A stretch of 64,000 nucleotides of DNA from Cordylochernes scorpioides (lineage: Eukaryota; Arthropoda; Arachnida; Pseudoscorpiones; Chernetidae). The translations under genes and the position numbers were made by a program. The number at the start of each line of letters is the position of its first letter. The stretch's first letter is position 1. Under the pieces are notes generated by a model that saw only the letters and a list, made by a program, of their open reading frames with translations, was not told where the DNA came from and did not search any database. Shown one piece after another: positions 1 through 11,030 of this stretch. The stretch is taken from positions 55,079,532-55,143,531 of the forward strand of contig CP092870.1 of assembly GCA_030710605.1 (NCBI GenBank), written 5' to 3'.

Positions 1-2
1 CA

Positions 3-1226
3 ATTGCGCAAAACTTTAAAGAAGAAGATGGATGCCTCTTTAAGAAAAACCCGAACCCTGAAGGCAGGGCGTGGTTGCTTGTGGTTCCAGAGAATAAAAA
101 GAGAGAAATTATGAAAGAATATCACAATCATATGTCGAATGGCCATCTGGGCGTCGCCAGAACCATGTACCGAATAAAGAGTAAATACTTTTGGCCATCC
201 ATGCTAAAGGATGTCTCAGAATTCGTTAAGACGTGTCACCTTTGCCAAAGTAGGAAAGGCTCAAACCAATTACCTTCTGGACTACTACAGCCCATCCCCC
301 CAGCCAACCTTCCTTTCGAAAGAATTGGAATTGACTTTGTTGGTCCACTACCATCTACGAAAAACAGGAAAAAATGGATAATCGTGCTGTCGGACTACTA
401 CACTAGATATGCAGAAACAAGAGCAGTCTCGGAAGCAACAGTGAAAGAAGTTTCTAAATTTCTAGTAGAGGATATTTTTCTTCGGCACGGAGCCCCACAA
501 TATCTTATTAGTGACAGAGGCTCTCAATTTACCAGTAATTTAATGAAAGAGGTGATGAAAACGTGCAAGATTAAACATTGCTTCACAACGAGCTATCATC
601 CCCAGACTAATGGATTGACAGAGCGGTTAAATAGAACATTGATCAATATGCTCAGTATGTATGTGAACACTGATCAGAAAAATTGGGACGAAATACTCCC
701 ATTCATCACTCACGCTTACAATACTACAATTCAGGAAACCACAGGATATTCTCCCTTTTTCCTGATGTTTGGAAGAGAACCCACGTCTCTTTTGGACGAC
801 AGGAATATCTCGGTGGACATTGACAAAGATGATTATTTTGAATACATAAAACATCACTTAGACAAAATAAACAGAACAAGAAAATTAGTTATTAACAACA
901 CAATAAAGACTCAAGAAAGAATGAAAAAGAACTATGACAAGAAACACATGGAAAGAAGCTACGAACCAGGAGAATTAGTAGCAGTTTGGACACCAATTAG
1001 GAAAATAGGAAAGTGTGAGAAACTACTGAGAAAATATTTTGGCCCATATAGAATATTAAAGAAGCTGTCCAACGTAAATTACTTAATTGAACCAAAAGAT
1101 AATCCTGGCCAAGACCCATTGATTGTCCATGTCTCAAGAATCAAACCCTATTTTGAAAGAATTGATGAGGTCAATCACGAGGACGTGACGACCTCTGGAG
1201 AGGGGGAAGTGTTACATCATGATTAA
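3..1226 (+). CDS. Ty3/gypsy pol, integrase end (5' partial)
   Basis: The frame is open from the first bases of the window and is therefore cut at its 5' side. It encodes the integrase part of a Ty3/gypsy polyprotein, which inserts reverse-transcribed element DNA into the host genome. The N-terminal zinc-binding H-H-C-C module is visible (HNHMSNGH and CHLCQSRK). It is followed by the DDE core: D in IDFVGPLP, D in ISDRGSQF and E in GLTERLNRT. The C-terminal tail has the LRKYFGPYRIL and HVSRIKPYF motifs usual for gypsy integrases. No stop interrupts about 400 codons, so this is the best preserved pol fragment in the window. The frame ends just past a purine tract (GAGAGGGGGAAG), as expected at a pol/3' LTR junction. 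Confidence 0.93.
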   Translation: MAQNFKEEDGCLFKKNPNPEGRAWLLVVPENKKREIMKEYHNHMSNGHLGVARTMYRIKSKYFWPSMLKDVSEFVKTCHLCQSRKGSNQLPSGLLQPIPPANLPFERIGIDFVGPLPSTKNRKKWIIVLSDYYTRYAETRAVSEATVKEVSKFLVEDIFLRHGAPQYLISDRGSQFTSNLMKEVMKTCKIKHCFTTSYHPQTNGLTERLNRTLINMLSMYVNTDQKNWDEILPFITHAYNTTIQETTGYSPFFLMFGREPTSLLDDRNISVDIDKDDYFEYIKHHLDKINRTRKLVINNTIKTQERMKKNYDKKHMERSYEPGELVAVWTPIRKIGKCEKLLRKYFGPYRILKKLSNVNYLIEPKDNPGQDPLIVHVSRIKPYFERIDEVNHEDVTTSGEGEVLHHD

Positions 1227-1440
1227 TGGCGTATTTCTTATATTAGTTTTAATATATTTGAAATTTAAATTATATATTTATTTATTTTTATATAAAATAT
1301 TCTATGATATTTATTTAAAACAGATTATTAATTTATCATCATTTGTATTTAGGTACACTGTGACTTCACTGCTCTCTTTGATGTGAGAAAATAAAGAGAG
1401 GATTCTGGTGGCTACTTAAAGAAGACTTATCTCGTTATTC
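1210..1440 (+). repeat. Probable 3' LTR of the first gypsy element
   Basis: A polypurine tract (1196-1209) is followed by TGTTACATCATG, a typical LTR start that overlaps the last pol codons. An AATAAA signal lies near 1390. The 3' edge is not resolved because the second LTR is outside the window. A gag-like start codon at 1460 limits the LTR plus leader to about 250 bp. Confidence 0.6.
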
Positions 1441-1459
1441 CCTTTTATAAATTTCTAGG

Positions 1460-1582
1460 ATGGTTGAAACACGCTCTGGTAAGATGCAGGACCCAGCACA
1501 GGAGAGAATCCAGGCTGAAGAGTCTGCCAAACCGCAACCTGGTGCAACAATATATAGATGGAGCGTTATAGCTTTGTGTTAA
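1460..1582 (+). pseudogene. gypsy gag N-terminal fragment
   Basis: A short frame begins MVETRSGKMQDPAQERIQ, which I recognise as the style of a gypsy Gag start. It follows the putative LTR directly and stops after 40 codons, where the sequence changes character near 1550. Finding a gag start downstream of a pol-LTR junction means the LTR is followed by the 5' part of a second copy. That fits a tandem element sharing one LTR, truncated soon after. The protein is too short to prove homology alone. Confidence 0.5.
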
Positions 1583-1661
1583 TATTTTCTATGTATTTTA
1601 CAATTTTCAATCGAGAGAAGTTTAAGTTATGGATTATATTGTTTCTATTTCTATGAAAAAT

Positions 1662-1897
1662 AGACACTTGGCCAGTTAGAGTTTTTTATTTTCTCAACGT
1701 TTCGCCAAAAACTTCGTCAGGAGAAGTAAATATAAATAAAGCATTTGGCAAGGCTTTAAAATTTGTTCTTGCCAAACGTATTGTAATTGTAAACGCCTTG
1801 CCACATGCTTTATTTTTATTTACTTCTCCTGACGAAGACAAACGTTTTTGTTGAAAAGTTGAGTAAAATAAAAAAACTCTAACTGACCGAAGTGTTC
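1662..1897. repeat. Imperfect inverted repeat with hammerhead-like cores
   Basis: The segment folds back on itself about position 1780 with arms of roughly 100 bp. Each arm, read outward, contains CTTCTCCTGACGAAG, then GAAACGTTGAG or GAAAAGTTGAG, then an AAAACTCTAACTG tail. CTGACGA followed by GAAA matches the CUGANGA/GAAA spacing of hammerhead ribozymes, which are known from Penelope-like element termini. The inverted pairing of two ends is also typical of those elements. Confidence 0.5.
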
Positions 1898-1909
1898 AAA
1901 AATCACTAT

Positions 1910-3320
1910 ATTAGGTACCACTCAAAAAGAACAACCTAGTTTATGATATTTGAAACAATGAATAATATTTGAAGGTTATTCACATATTTAAAAAAAATGT
2001 TAACGCAGGATTCAATCCCGGTTCATGGCTTTCGGGAATCGAAAGTGTTACCCACTTATCAATCGAATCTTGAACCGAGATCTTGGGTAAGTTTTGGAGC
2101 ATCTTTCACTCCCGCTGTAAGTATTCGACATTGCCGACGATCATGACGTGCTTCAGCTCGTGGTAGTGAATATGAATGCCAGCCAGGCAACCTCTATATT
2201 CAGGATAGTTTCTATTGTCTATAGAGACTAAGTTATAATCCTTATATCTATAAAAATTAAATTCAAAATCGATGTTTGTTATCGCGTTGCGCAAAATCTA
2301 CAGAATAAATCATTATACAATTTCGCATGTAGGTGGCTGAAGATTTCGTTTAACATATTGGCTATTAAAACGCACTGGTCGCGACGATAAATGAATTTGA
2401 TTGGTTAATAATTTTATACGTTGTTTGTTTAAACGATGGATTTTAGTTTGTTTACACGATGAATATTTTTGAAAGGTAAGATTATATATATATTTAAACA
2501 CTTTGTGAATAATATTAATCGATCGTTATCAAATTTATACGCCCCCGGAACCTGGGTTAATCAAAACTGTATTGTGAAATTTCGCGCGTAGGTAGCTGAG
2601 GTTTTGATTTATCATTTAGGCTAAAAGAACAAAAATTGCATTTCGAATAACTTTTTTTTCCTTTTTAGAAGTTAAAGGTAATATTCTATTTAGTTATTTA
2701 GTAATATTAGTTATTTAGTAATATTTTTCAAATTAAATTAATTGGAAATATTACACAGGTCTACAAAAAAAAAACCTTTTTTTTTGTCGGAGAAAACCTG
2801 ATGTTGATTCTGATTTAACTTTTGATGCTGAATTCAAAAATGAAATCAGAAGTTTTCCTTCACCCATAGTTCTTGCAGGATAACCATTTTTTCTATAAAT
2901 TGGTATATACAGTAATAATTCAGAAAATGTTACTTAATCATTTTTGAATAAACATCATTACATAGCTAGCGCTTTATTTTTGACAAGAAGAGTTGATATG
3001 TGGAGCCAAAATCTTTATTTTATTTGTTATTGATTAAATTTTGCTCTTTAAGAATCATAAATATTAATTTAATTAACAAATTATTGAATTTTTAATTGAA
3101 TATGTTTATTTTATAATGCAATCTGTTTTGCTTTCAATTAAAAAATAACGACAAGCTCTGGAATGCTATTTGCTGAATAACAGTTTAAATATATATTTTT
3201 AAATTGAACCTAACGATTCGTTTAATATATTTGCATCAGAAGTGACAGGTAAATTCGAAGTGATCAGTTTATTCTTCTCTATCGATTTTCTTTTATAAAT
3301 CGTGTGCACTAGACTGTGTC
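1910..3320. other. AT-rich stretch, no gene recognised
   Basis: Short reading frames here show no protein family features. Several poly-T and poly-A runs and short direct repeats are present (for example TTAGTTATTTAGTAATA near 2690-2720). A CGCAGGATTCAATCCCGG segment near 2003 looks vaguely tRNA-like but does not fold into a tRNA. I see nothing else. Confidence 0.5.
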
Positions 3321-4707
3321 GATATGCCGAGGCGTTGCATTAATATGCTTGATATTTTCTGTTACATTTGTGGGGGAATTAACTTTCAAATTTCAAAGGC
3401 GAAACTTTACACCGCTCATCAAAAAGTGCTATCAACTTTATTTTGGCTGTAAAGTCGGTGACCAAGATAAGACTTGGGCTCCTCATCATTGTTGTGAAAT
3501 TTGTGCTCGACGTCTTAGAGGGTGGATTAAAGGTGAACGTCATATGCCTTTTGCGGTTCCAATGATATGGAGGGAACCTATAGACCATTCCACAGACTGT
3601 TATTTTTGTTTGACAACGATTAAAGGTATAACATCCAAATCAAAACATACAGTTGAATATCCAGATTTGCCTTCTGTTATGAGACCGGTTCCTCATATTG
3701 ATATTTTACCTGTGCCACAGCCTCCTGAAAATGTAATATTTAGTAACGTTGATTCAGATAGACGAGAGCAACAGGCAGGTGACACAAATATTGAAGCAGG
3801 TGCTTCATCTGAACCTCATTTGTTAACCCAAGGAGATTTGAACGACCTCGTACGTGATTTAGATTTATCCAAAAAACAGAGTGAACTTTTAGGCTCTAGT
3901 TTAAAAGGCTGGAATCTGCTGCATAAAGGCACAAAAGTATGCTTTTTTCGCAAACGTCAAGATGAATTTCAAGACTTCTTTTCACAATAGTATGATTTAG
4001 TATATTGCAATGATGTTGTTAGTCTAATGGAAGCGCTTGGTCATGACTATGATACAAAAAAGTGACGTTTATTCGTGGATTTTTCAAAAATTGGTTTGAA
4101 AGCTGTTCTCCTTCATAACGGAAACAAGTTCCCATTAGTACCAATAGCACATGTATCCAACATGAAAGAGACTTACGAAAACATGAAACTGCTTTTGAAA
4201 AAGATAGAATATGAACGATACGGTTGGAAAATATGCAGAGATTTGAAAGTCATTGCTCTCTTGCGTGGATTAGAGCTTGGATATACAAAATTATGTTGTT
4301 TTCTGTGTGAGTGGGATAGCAGAGATAGGGAAAGGCATTACATTAAAAAAGCTGGCCAAACCGTGAAATCTTTACTCCAGGACATAAAAATATTGTAAAT
4401 CCTCCCCTGATCGATTCAGTAAATATTTACTTACAACCATTACATATTAAATTGGGATTCATGAAGAACTTTCTCAAAGCAATGGATCGAAATGCCAGTG
4501 GATTTGCCTACCTAAAACAAAAATGTTCTAGCATAAGTGATGCGAAAATTAAAAAAGGTATTTTCGTTGGAACTCAGATTCGAGAATTGCTGCAGGATGA
4601 AAATTTTCAAAATAGTTTGAATGAAGTTGAAGCAGCAGCATGGAATTCCTTTAGAAACGTTTGCAAGAACCTAGGAAGTGTCAAGGTTGAAAATTACCGA
4701 GACATAG

Positions 4708-4839
4708 TGTTATGTATTAATATTCATAGAGATTATTTATCATCATCATTTACTGTATAAATACTTTGTTTTAATTAAAATGTATGTATGCAAAAATGGC
4801 TAGCGTGGCGTCATAATCTTTTAAACTAGATACATAATA
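4708..4839 (+). repeat. gypsy-1 5' LTR
   Basis: It begins TGTTATGTATTAATATTC and ends GATACATAATA. It matches 8718-8849 except for T/C near 4718 and A/C near 4752. At 132 bp it is unusually short for a Ty3/gypsy LTR. Confidence 0.95.
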
Positions 4840-4938
4840 AATTGCCGACGAGGTAATTTTTTTTTTAAGTTAAAGCTGAAGAAATCTTTTATTTGTACTA
4901 AGTTAAAGCTTAGGTAAGTTGAATTGTATTTTTAAAAG

Positions 4939-5700
4939 ATGGCAAGTTTCGGAAATATTGAAAATTTTGATCCTAAAAATCCAGAGAAATGGACAACGTA
5001 CTTGGAGAGAATGATCTTCTTTTTCCTTGCAAATGGAATTGAAAAGATCACGCAGAAAAAAAAAGCTATTTTTCTTACTTTAATAGGCCCTGAAACTTAT
5101 GCATTGGCAAGGTCATTGGCCGCGCCAAAAGATTTAGCTCACGTAGACTATGAAGAGATACTTAATATACTGACTGGACATTTTTGCCCTAAGCCCAATG
5201 TAATAGTCCAGCGATACCATTTTAACAAACATAATCAAGGTGATGAATCGGTTAGTGCCTATGTAGCAGAATTAAGAAGATTGAGTGAGAACTGTGAGTT
5301 TGTTGATCTGGATGATCGTTTGAGAGACAGATTAGTGTGTGGATTAAGAAAAGAGTCGCTTGTGAAGATATTATTGTCTGAGGCAGCTTTGACCTTTGAA
5401 AAAGCCATAAATATAGCAATATGTGATGAATCGGCTAGTGCAGACGCCAGTGTTTTGCAAGAAAGGATTACAGAAGTTAATGTGATGAAAAAAGCTAGCA
5501 AAGCTGAACCGCCTTAATTTAAATCGGGCAAAGTTCATTTTAAGGAATTCAAGAAAATGAATAATAAAATAATTATTTGCATACGTTGTAAAGGAAATCA
5601 TATGCCAAATGTTTGTAAATTCCGAAATGCAAAATGTTTTAAATGTGGCAAAATTGGTCATGTACAAAAGGCTTGCTTAACAAATATTGGTAAATATGGA
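4939..5700 (+). pseudogene. gypsy-1 gag (capsid and nucleocapsid)
   Basis: The frame starts MASFGNIENFDPKNPEKW, 100 bp after the LTR, and encodes the structural Gag. A retrotransposon capsid segment covers residues ~10-150 (YLERMIFFFLANGI, VSAYVAELRRLSENCEF, LRDRLVCGLR). Two zinc knuckles follow at 5576-5690: CIRCKGNHMPNVC (CX2CX3HX4C) and CFKCGKIGHVQKAC (CX2CX4HX4C). They would bind element RNA during packaging. A TAA at 5515 separates capsid from the knuckles in the same frame, so it is a single nonsense change. Gag and pol share one frame here, as is common in this lineage. Confidence 0.85.
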
Positions 5701-6090
5701 AACCTATATAGGGCTAATAGTAATCCAACTTTATGTTGCCTGAGAAAGGAAAAGATAAGCAATCCTTATTATATAACAGTTAATTTGGATAACCACGATG
5801 TACACATGTTAATTGACTCGGGAAGTGCATACTCATTATTAAATAAAGAAACATTTCTTGAATATTGGAAATTGACGTAACTTAAGAGATCTGGGATACT
5901 TCTAAATACTTGGTCATCCAGTCAAGTAAAAATTCTTGGGAAACTCTATGTTAAAGCAAGACTATCCCATGGTAGTAGAAGTTTGCCAATTTTAGTGGCT
6001 GATGGTTTAGGTCCCAACATTCTGGGAAGGCAATGGTTTTCAGCTTTTCGCCTGAAGTTAAATTTTTTAAATTCATTGGAAACTAATCCT
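5701..6090 (+). pseudogene. gypsy-1 aspartic protease
   Basis: The block contains VHMLIDSGSAYSLL, the active-site D-S/T-G motif of retropepsins, and later PNILGRQWFSAF, which matches the conserved region near the protease C-terminus. The enzyme would process Gag-Pol. An in-frame TAA at 5878-5880 cuts it in the middle. The domain otherwise reads continuously into RT. Confidence 0.8.
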
Positions 6091-8696
6091 ATTTCACCTG
6101 ATTTCGAGGAATTGTTTAAGGAGCAAATTGATGTCTATAATGGGCCATTAATTCACATTGATATTCCTGATAATGCTGAGCCCAAATTTGTGAAGGCCAG
6201 AACCGTGCCGTTTGCGCTACGAAATTTAGTGGATGAAAAATTGAAAGCATTAGAGGAACAAGGTGTTATCGAACAGGTTAAATTTACCAAATGGGCATCA
6301 CGAATTGTGACGGTCCTAAAGAATGACGGTACTATAAGAATATGCCACGATTATAAATCAACAGTTAATTTATACTCTAATCCTGATAAATATCCGTTGC
6401 CTACAATTCCGCAACTATTGGATAAGTTGAGAGGAGGCAGAGTATTTACTAAGTTGGATATGGCTCAAGCATATCAGCAGTTGAAAGTGGATGAAAATCT
6501 TCAGAAATCCTGGCTATTAATACACCTAGAGGATTATATAAGGTGAAGCGTCTTCCTTTTGGCTTAAATTCAGCCGTGGGAACATTCCAGAGATTCATGG
6601 ATACTCTTCTGAGTGGAATTGATGGAGTTGCAGTATATTTAGAAGATGTCCTGATTTCAGGAAGAGATTGTGATGATCTTAAAAGAAAAACTGAAAGGGT
6701 ACTGCTACGCTTCAGAGAATCTGGACTTCGTCTCAAAAGAGACAAATGCAAATTCCTCGTGTCTGAAATTGATTTTTAGGTCTAAAAATTGACTATAGAG
6801 GAGTTCATCCATCTGATGAAAAGCTAAGAGCTATTAAAGACGCTAGACCGCCATGTAATAAAAAAGAATTAAAGTCTTTCCTTGGACTTCTTAATTATTA
6901 TGAGAGGTTTTTGAATAATAAAGCCACAGTAGCTGAACCTCTCCATAGACTGTTGGACAGTGATAATTCATGGAAATGGAATAAAGAACATCAAAGATCT
7001 TTTGCAGAGGTTAAAAACTTGATTAGCTCCAAATCTGTTTTAGCACATTTTAATGAAGATCTGCCTATTTTGGTCAACTTTGGTGCGTCGGAGTATGGTG
7101 TTGGAGCCATTTTGTCGCAAATAGACCATGGTATTGAAAGACCAGTTGTGTTCGCCTCCCGGACTTTAAATAAAACCGAAAGAAGATATGCAGTAATTGA
7201 TAAAGAGGCATTAGAGGTTATTTTTGGTGTATCAAAATTTTCACAGTATCTTCTAGGGAGAAAATTTAAAATATTGACAGATCATAAGCCCCTAGTTGGA
7301 ATATTCAACCCCAAAAAGCCGATACCTCAAGTGCTATCGCCACGCATGTTGAGATGGTGTTTGACTCTGGCTGCGTATACTTATACTATGGAGTATAAAC
7401 CGGGAAAAGTAAACTTTAATGCCGATGCATTAAGTAGACTTCCTTTAAATGAATGTCCAAGTGTAGTTCCAAACCCTTCAGAGGTGTTCTTTATAGAATC
7501 GGAACATGCTGCAATTAATTCTTCGGAAGTGGCAAAACTAACTAGTAAAGATCCAATCCTTTCTACGATTAAATTCTGGGAAATGAATGGGTGGCCTGAA
7601 AGGAAAGTTGATGATAAATTTAAAGATTTTGTCTCCATATCTAATGAAATATCAGTGCATAAAGATTGTTTATTGTGGGGGAGCAGGGTGATTATACCTG
7701 AAAGATTAAGAAAATATATTTTAAATCTTTTACTTGATACTCATATGGGCATAGTGGGGACAAAAGCGCTAGCTCGAGGATTATGCTGGTGGCCCAAAAT
7801 GGATGGAGATATTGAACGGATGATATCCAGTTGTGCGGTCTGTTTGTCGTGTAGTCACGATCCGCCAAAAACTAACGTATATCCTTGGATTTGGCCATCA
7901 AAACCTTGGTCGAGATTACATATTGATCATGCGGGTCCCTTTCAAGGAAAACTTTTTCTGGTTGTAGTGGATGCCTATTCTAAGTGGATTGAGGCAAAAA
8001 TCGTGTCTAAAACATCTACTGAAACTACCATCAATAGTCTAAAAGAAATATTCGCGACTCACGGGTTGCCGGATGTGATAGTTTCATATAATGGTACGTC
8101 CTTCACATCGGAACTTTTCAGGACTTTCTTGAAAAGAGGTGGCGTAAGGCATATCTTGTGTGCGCCTTATAATGCAGCGTCAAATGGACGACCAGGTTAT
8201 CTAGATCTTTGTTATCCATGAGAATAGCTATAAACAGCACGACGCAAAAATCCCCGGCTCAGTTGTTGATGAACAGAAACCTGAAGAGTCTCTTAAATAA
8301 ATTTCATCCTGAAAGTGTGTCGGAGGGAAGGATACGACAGGAAGACAGGTTCATAAGAAATTGGAAACCCCATAGAGTAGTAAATGAAGGACAGGCAGTT
8401 ATAGCACGAGGGTACCATGGCCCCAGATGGCTACCAGGTGTAGTGCAAGAAAAAACGGGTCCTGTTTCTATTAAGGTAGAGACTGATGACGGAGAAATTT
8501 TAAACCGGCATTTGGATCAAGTCCGAGATTGTGGAGAAAGTGAAGCAACTCCGTCTACATCGTCAACTCCACAAGAGTCAACTAATATTGAAGACCCCCA
8601 AGCTGGTCAGGAAATGATCCTACTGGTGAAGTGTCGAGTCCTATTTTGAGAAGGTCCTCAAGATTAAGAAGGCCTTCGAAGTTTTTTGAAATGTAA
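6091..8696 (+). pseudogene. gypsy-1 RT, RNase H and integrase
   Basis: RT begins with VKARTVPFALRNLVDEKL and includes KLDMAQAYQQL and RLPFGLNSAVGTFQRFMD. The catalytic YxDD box reads YLED, with the first Asp replaced by Glu. RNase H has FASRTLNKTERRY and LTDHKPLVGI, but the usual DAS motif reads FGAS, so the first catalytic Asp is lost. Integrase keeps HIDHAGPF. The second Asp site reads VSYNGTSF (SDNG expected), and the Glu region near 8195 is deleted between NAASNGRP and the C-terminal block. Frameshifts lie near 6510, 6775, 8195 and 8610. The frame would end at TAA 8694-8696 with the basic LRRSSRLRRPSKF tail. No part can be active. Confidence 0.88.
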
Positions 8697-8717
8697 ATTT
8701 TTGTTGTGGGGAGAAGT

Positions 8718-8849
8718 TGTTATGTATCAATATTCATAGAGATTATTTATCATCATCATTTCCTGTATAAATACTTTGTTTTAATTAAAATGTATGTATG
8801 CAAAAATGGCTAGCGTGGCGTCATAATCTTTTAAACTAGATACATAATA
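8718..8849 (+). repeat. gypsy-1 3' LTR
   Basis: It is a 132-bp copy of the 5' LTR, starting TGTTATGTATCAATATTC and ending ACATAATA. The host sequence CATAGTTAATG follows directly. Confidence 0.95.
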
Positions 8850-9125
8850 CATAGTTAATGATCTGTTGCTTTCCTACAAGGCACTGGGATGTAACATGTC
8901 TCTCAAGATCCATTTCCTGCATTCACATCTGGATTTATTTTCAGACAATCTTGGTGCAGTTAGCGATGAGCATGGTGAGAGGTCATTAAGATATTTCAAG
9001 CATGGAGAAGCGGTACCAAGTTAAATGGAGTCCCGGTATGCTTGCTAACTACTGCTGGACAATCAAGAGGGATGTACCACAAGCAAAGTATAGAAGAAAA
9101 TCCACTGTCACTACTTTCCAATAAA

Positions 9126-10980
9126 ATTAATATATTTCGTTCATATAGGCCTATATATTAAAAACATTTCCAAATTTCAAGTAGGTGTATCTCAAAAATC
9201 TTGCGTGATAGAAAAAACTAATGGTATATTTGGAATCAGCACAAAGAGTTAAATATAGATAAGATGCTGTTTCTTTTGGGACAAAGAAAAATAATTTTTG
9301 ATAAACTAGTGTAATGTAATAAGGTTTATGCAAAAATGCTTACGTAATATTTTTTTGCATTTTTTTCTGTATTTATCCCAATACCAAAAAAAAAAAGGCT
9401 GTCACGCAAAAACCATGGGTGATGGAAATTTTCTGATTAGATTTTTGAGTTTGGAACACCATATCGCTCCAATTTAATTTAATTAACGCTTCATGTATGA
9501 TTTTTAGAATTGCATTATTTTTAGGCATATTATTTTTTAAAAAAATATGTTAGCAAGACATGGAATGTTGTTAAGTTAGTGAACTATTTAAAAAACCCGT
9601 GAAGCGTTAGCTCCAGTCTTTTACCGCTGGGGGCAGCACTGCTAGAGCTAATAAATGATTTCGATTGGTGCATACTTTTACATGATGTTTGTTTTCAGAC
9701 TAAATTTATTCAAATCAAGATAGCTTTTTTTAGGCTTTTGAAAGTTATGATTATATTTTTAACGTTTAATAATACTTTTCAAATTAAAGTCTTTGGAAAT
9801 AATATTGCTTTTTTCCCATCCTGCAGGTCAACATTACACTGCAACATGCTATCGTAACTCTGGCTTTTGGCATTGATATTTATGTATTATGAAAGTACTG
9901 TTTGCTACCTTAAGCTCTGGAGAGATTATGATATATCTACAGATCCATCATGTGGAAATCACACATGTAGCTGGTAGCAAATTGTGTGCGCTGTGTGAAG
10001 CTAGCGTTCAAAATTTAATTTTTTTAAAAGATATTTCAATTGTTGGCCTTAATTTCACATGTTACTGACCCATAACGCTGCTACATATAGGGTTAATTAA
10101 TAACTCATTTGACATTTTACTTTTATTTAAAAGGTCTTGGAAATACATATTTTTAGGTAAAATATTTGAGGTATATTTTGAAATATAGATAAGAATCACA
10201 AGGAAGCAATTATGCGTGGTTTCAGTAACAGCATCGTTATCATCTTCAGACAAAAGTACTAAATACATTCAGTAATTTTGTCTTAATAAGGTAACAATGC
10301 TGTTACTGAAACATCACAAATAATTCGTTTTTTTTTTTCATTTACCATTTTAAAAAGTACATTCTTTTGTTAAAATATCCAAATTCCCACACTTTTCTAA
10401 AACTGCCAACAATAACCTAATAAAAATTCATCCAAGTCCGGGTATTTCAGTATTGCAGATATATTATATTTATAAAAGTTGCTTAACTATTTAGAGATGT
10501 AAGTGCCGGATTAGGTGCCCTTAAAAATGTTTAATCTGGCTTTTTCTTCTTGAACAGCCGAGAGTGAAGTGGAGAAAGTGAAATTTTCAGGTTGAGAGGA
10601 TCATTTTCCTTAATTCACACTAATCATGAGATTTTATTTTCATTTTTTTAGATACCAAAGCCCAGTTTGGATACTTGCACTCACTGGAGGGGTTGGACTT
10701 TTTCAATAATCATGGGCCATTAGGGATTTTTTTTTTTCAGAACAAAGTGCCCAAAGCTGGATTCGATGATCCCGGTTCGTGGTTTTTAAAAATCAACAGT
10801 TTAGACCACTCCTCCAAATCAGCACTCTATTCATTAGATGTATTTGTGAAATTGATCTTATATTTCAGATTATTTTTACCAGAATTTTCAATTTTGCTAT
10901 TTGCAGTTTTTCTCCATTGTGCTGAAAGAAAATTCATTACTATAAGTGTTGAAAAAGTTGGGGGCTCTATTCATTAATGA
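9126..10980. other. AT-rich region without a recognised gene
   Basis: No frame shows a recognisable domain. The frame at 10675-10977 (100 codons) is F/L-rich and lacks motifs. Near 10070-10310 there is a loose inverted pairing around a CTGTTACTGAAAC segment (10220-10240 and 10300-10312). I see no other structure. Confidence 0.5.
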
Positions 10981-10983
10981 GTA

Positions 10984-11030
10984 AACCCCACTCGAACAAT
11001 GCCCGGGCGAAGCCGGGTTTAGTCGGCTAG
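10984..11030 (+). mobile_element. Helitron 3' terminus
   Basis: CCCGGGCGAAGCCGGG is a GC-rich hairpin followed 12 bp later by CGGCTAG and then T. A hairpin a few bases before CTAG, inserted before T, is the Helitron 3' signature. It matches the ends of the two complete Helitrons at 21749-22937 and 32680-33412. The corresponding TC 5' end was not found, so this copy may be truncated. Confidence 0.65.

Larger units (their letters stand above)
4708..8849 (+). mobile_element. Ty3/gypsy LTR retrotransposon (gypsy-1)
   Basis: The element has two 132-bp LTRs (4708-4839 and 8718-8849) that differ at two positions. It is flanked by the 5-bp duplication CATAG (4703-4707 and 8850-8854). Removing it rejoins the host frame as NYRDIVNDLLLSYKAL. 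After the 5' LTR comes ATTGCCGACGAGGT, close to the TGGCGACGAGGAT primer-site motif of gypsy-2 and gypsy-3. A purine tract (TGTGGGGAGAAG) precedes the 3' LTR. The gag-pol order is protease, RT, RNase H, integrase. The K02A2.6-like layout suggests the Mag lineage, with moderate confidence. The coding region has at least six disabling lesions. Confidence 0.95.
3324..9125 (+). pseudogene. Broken member of an unclassified repetitive gene family, split by gypsy-1
   Basis: Three reading-frame blocks (3324-3990, 4075-4398, 4452-4707) and a fourth after gypsy-1 (8855-9125) make one protein. The start is MPRRCINMLDIFCYICGG, followed by cysteine pairs (HHCCEICARRL, DCYFCLTT), HMPFAVPMIWREP, HLLTQGDLNDLVRDL, a (L)FVDFSKIGLKAVLLHNGN block, LGYTKLCCFLCEWDSR, IRELLQD and SDEHGER. 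I recall this arrangement from multi-copy uncharacterised arthropod and cnidarian proteins but know no assigned function. Spaced acidic residues (VDFSK, RDLKV where GDLKV is usual, DEHGER) could be a DDE-type catalytic set; that is inference. Lesions are a frameshift near 3375, stops at 3988 and 4063, a frameshift near 4390, and frameshifts or stops after 8990. AATAAA at about 9121 may be its poly-A signal. Confidence 0.7.

Noticed and set aside
2000..2070. Possible tRNA or SINE head (GATTCAATCCCGG)
   Set aside because: There is no A box at the right distance and no acceptor pairing.
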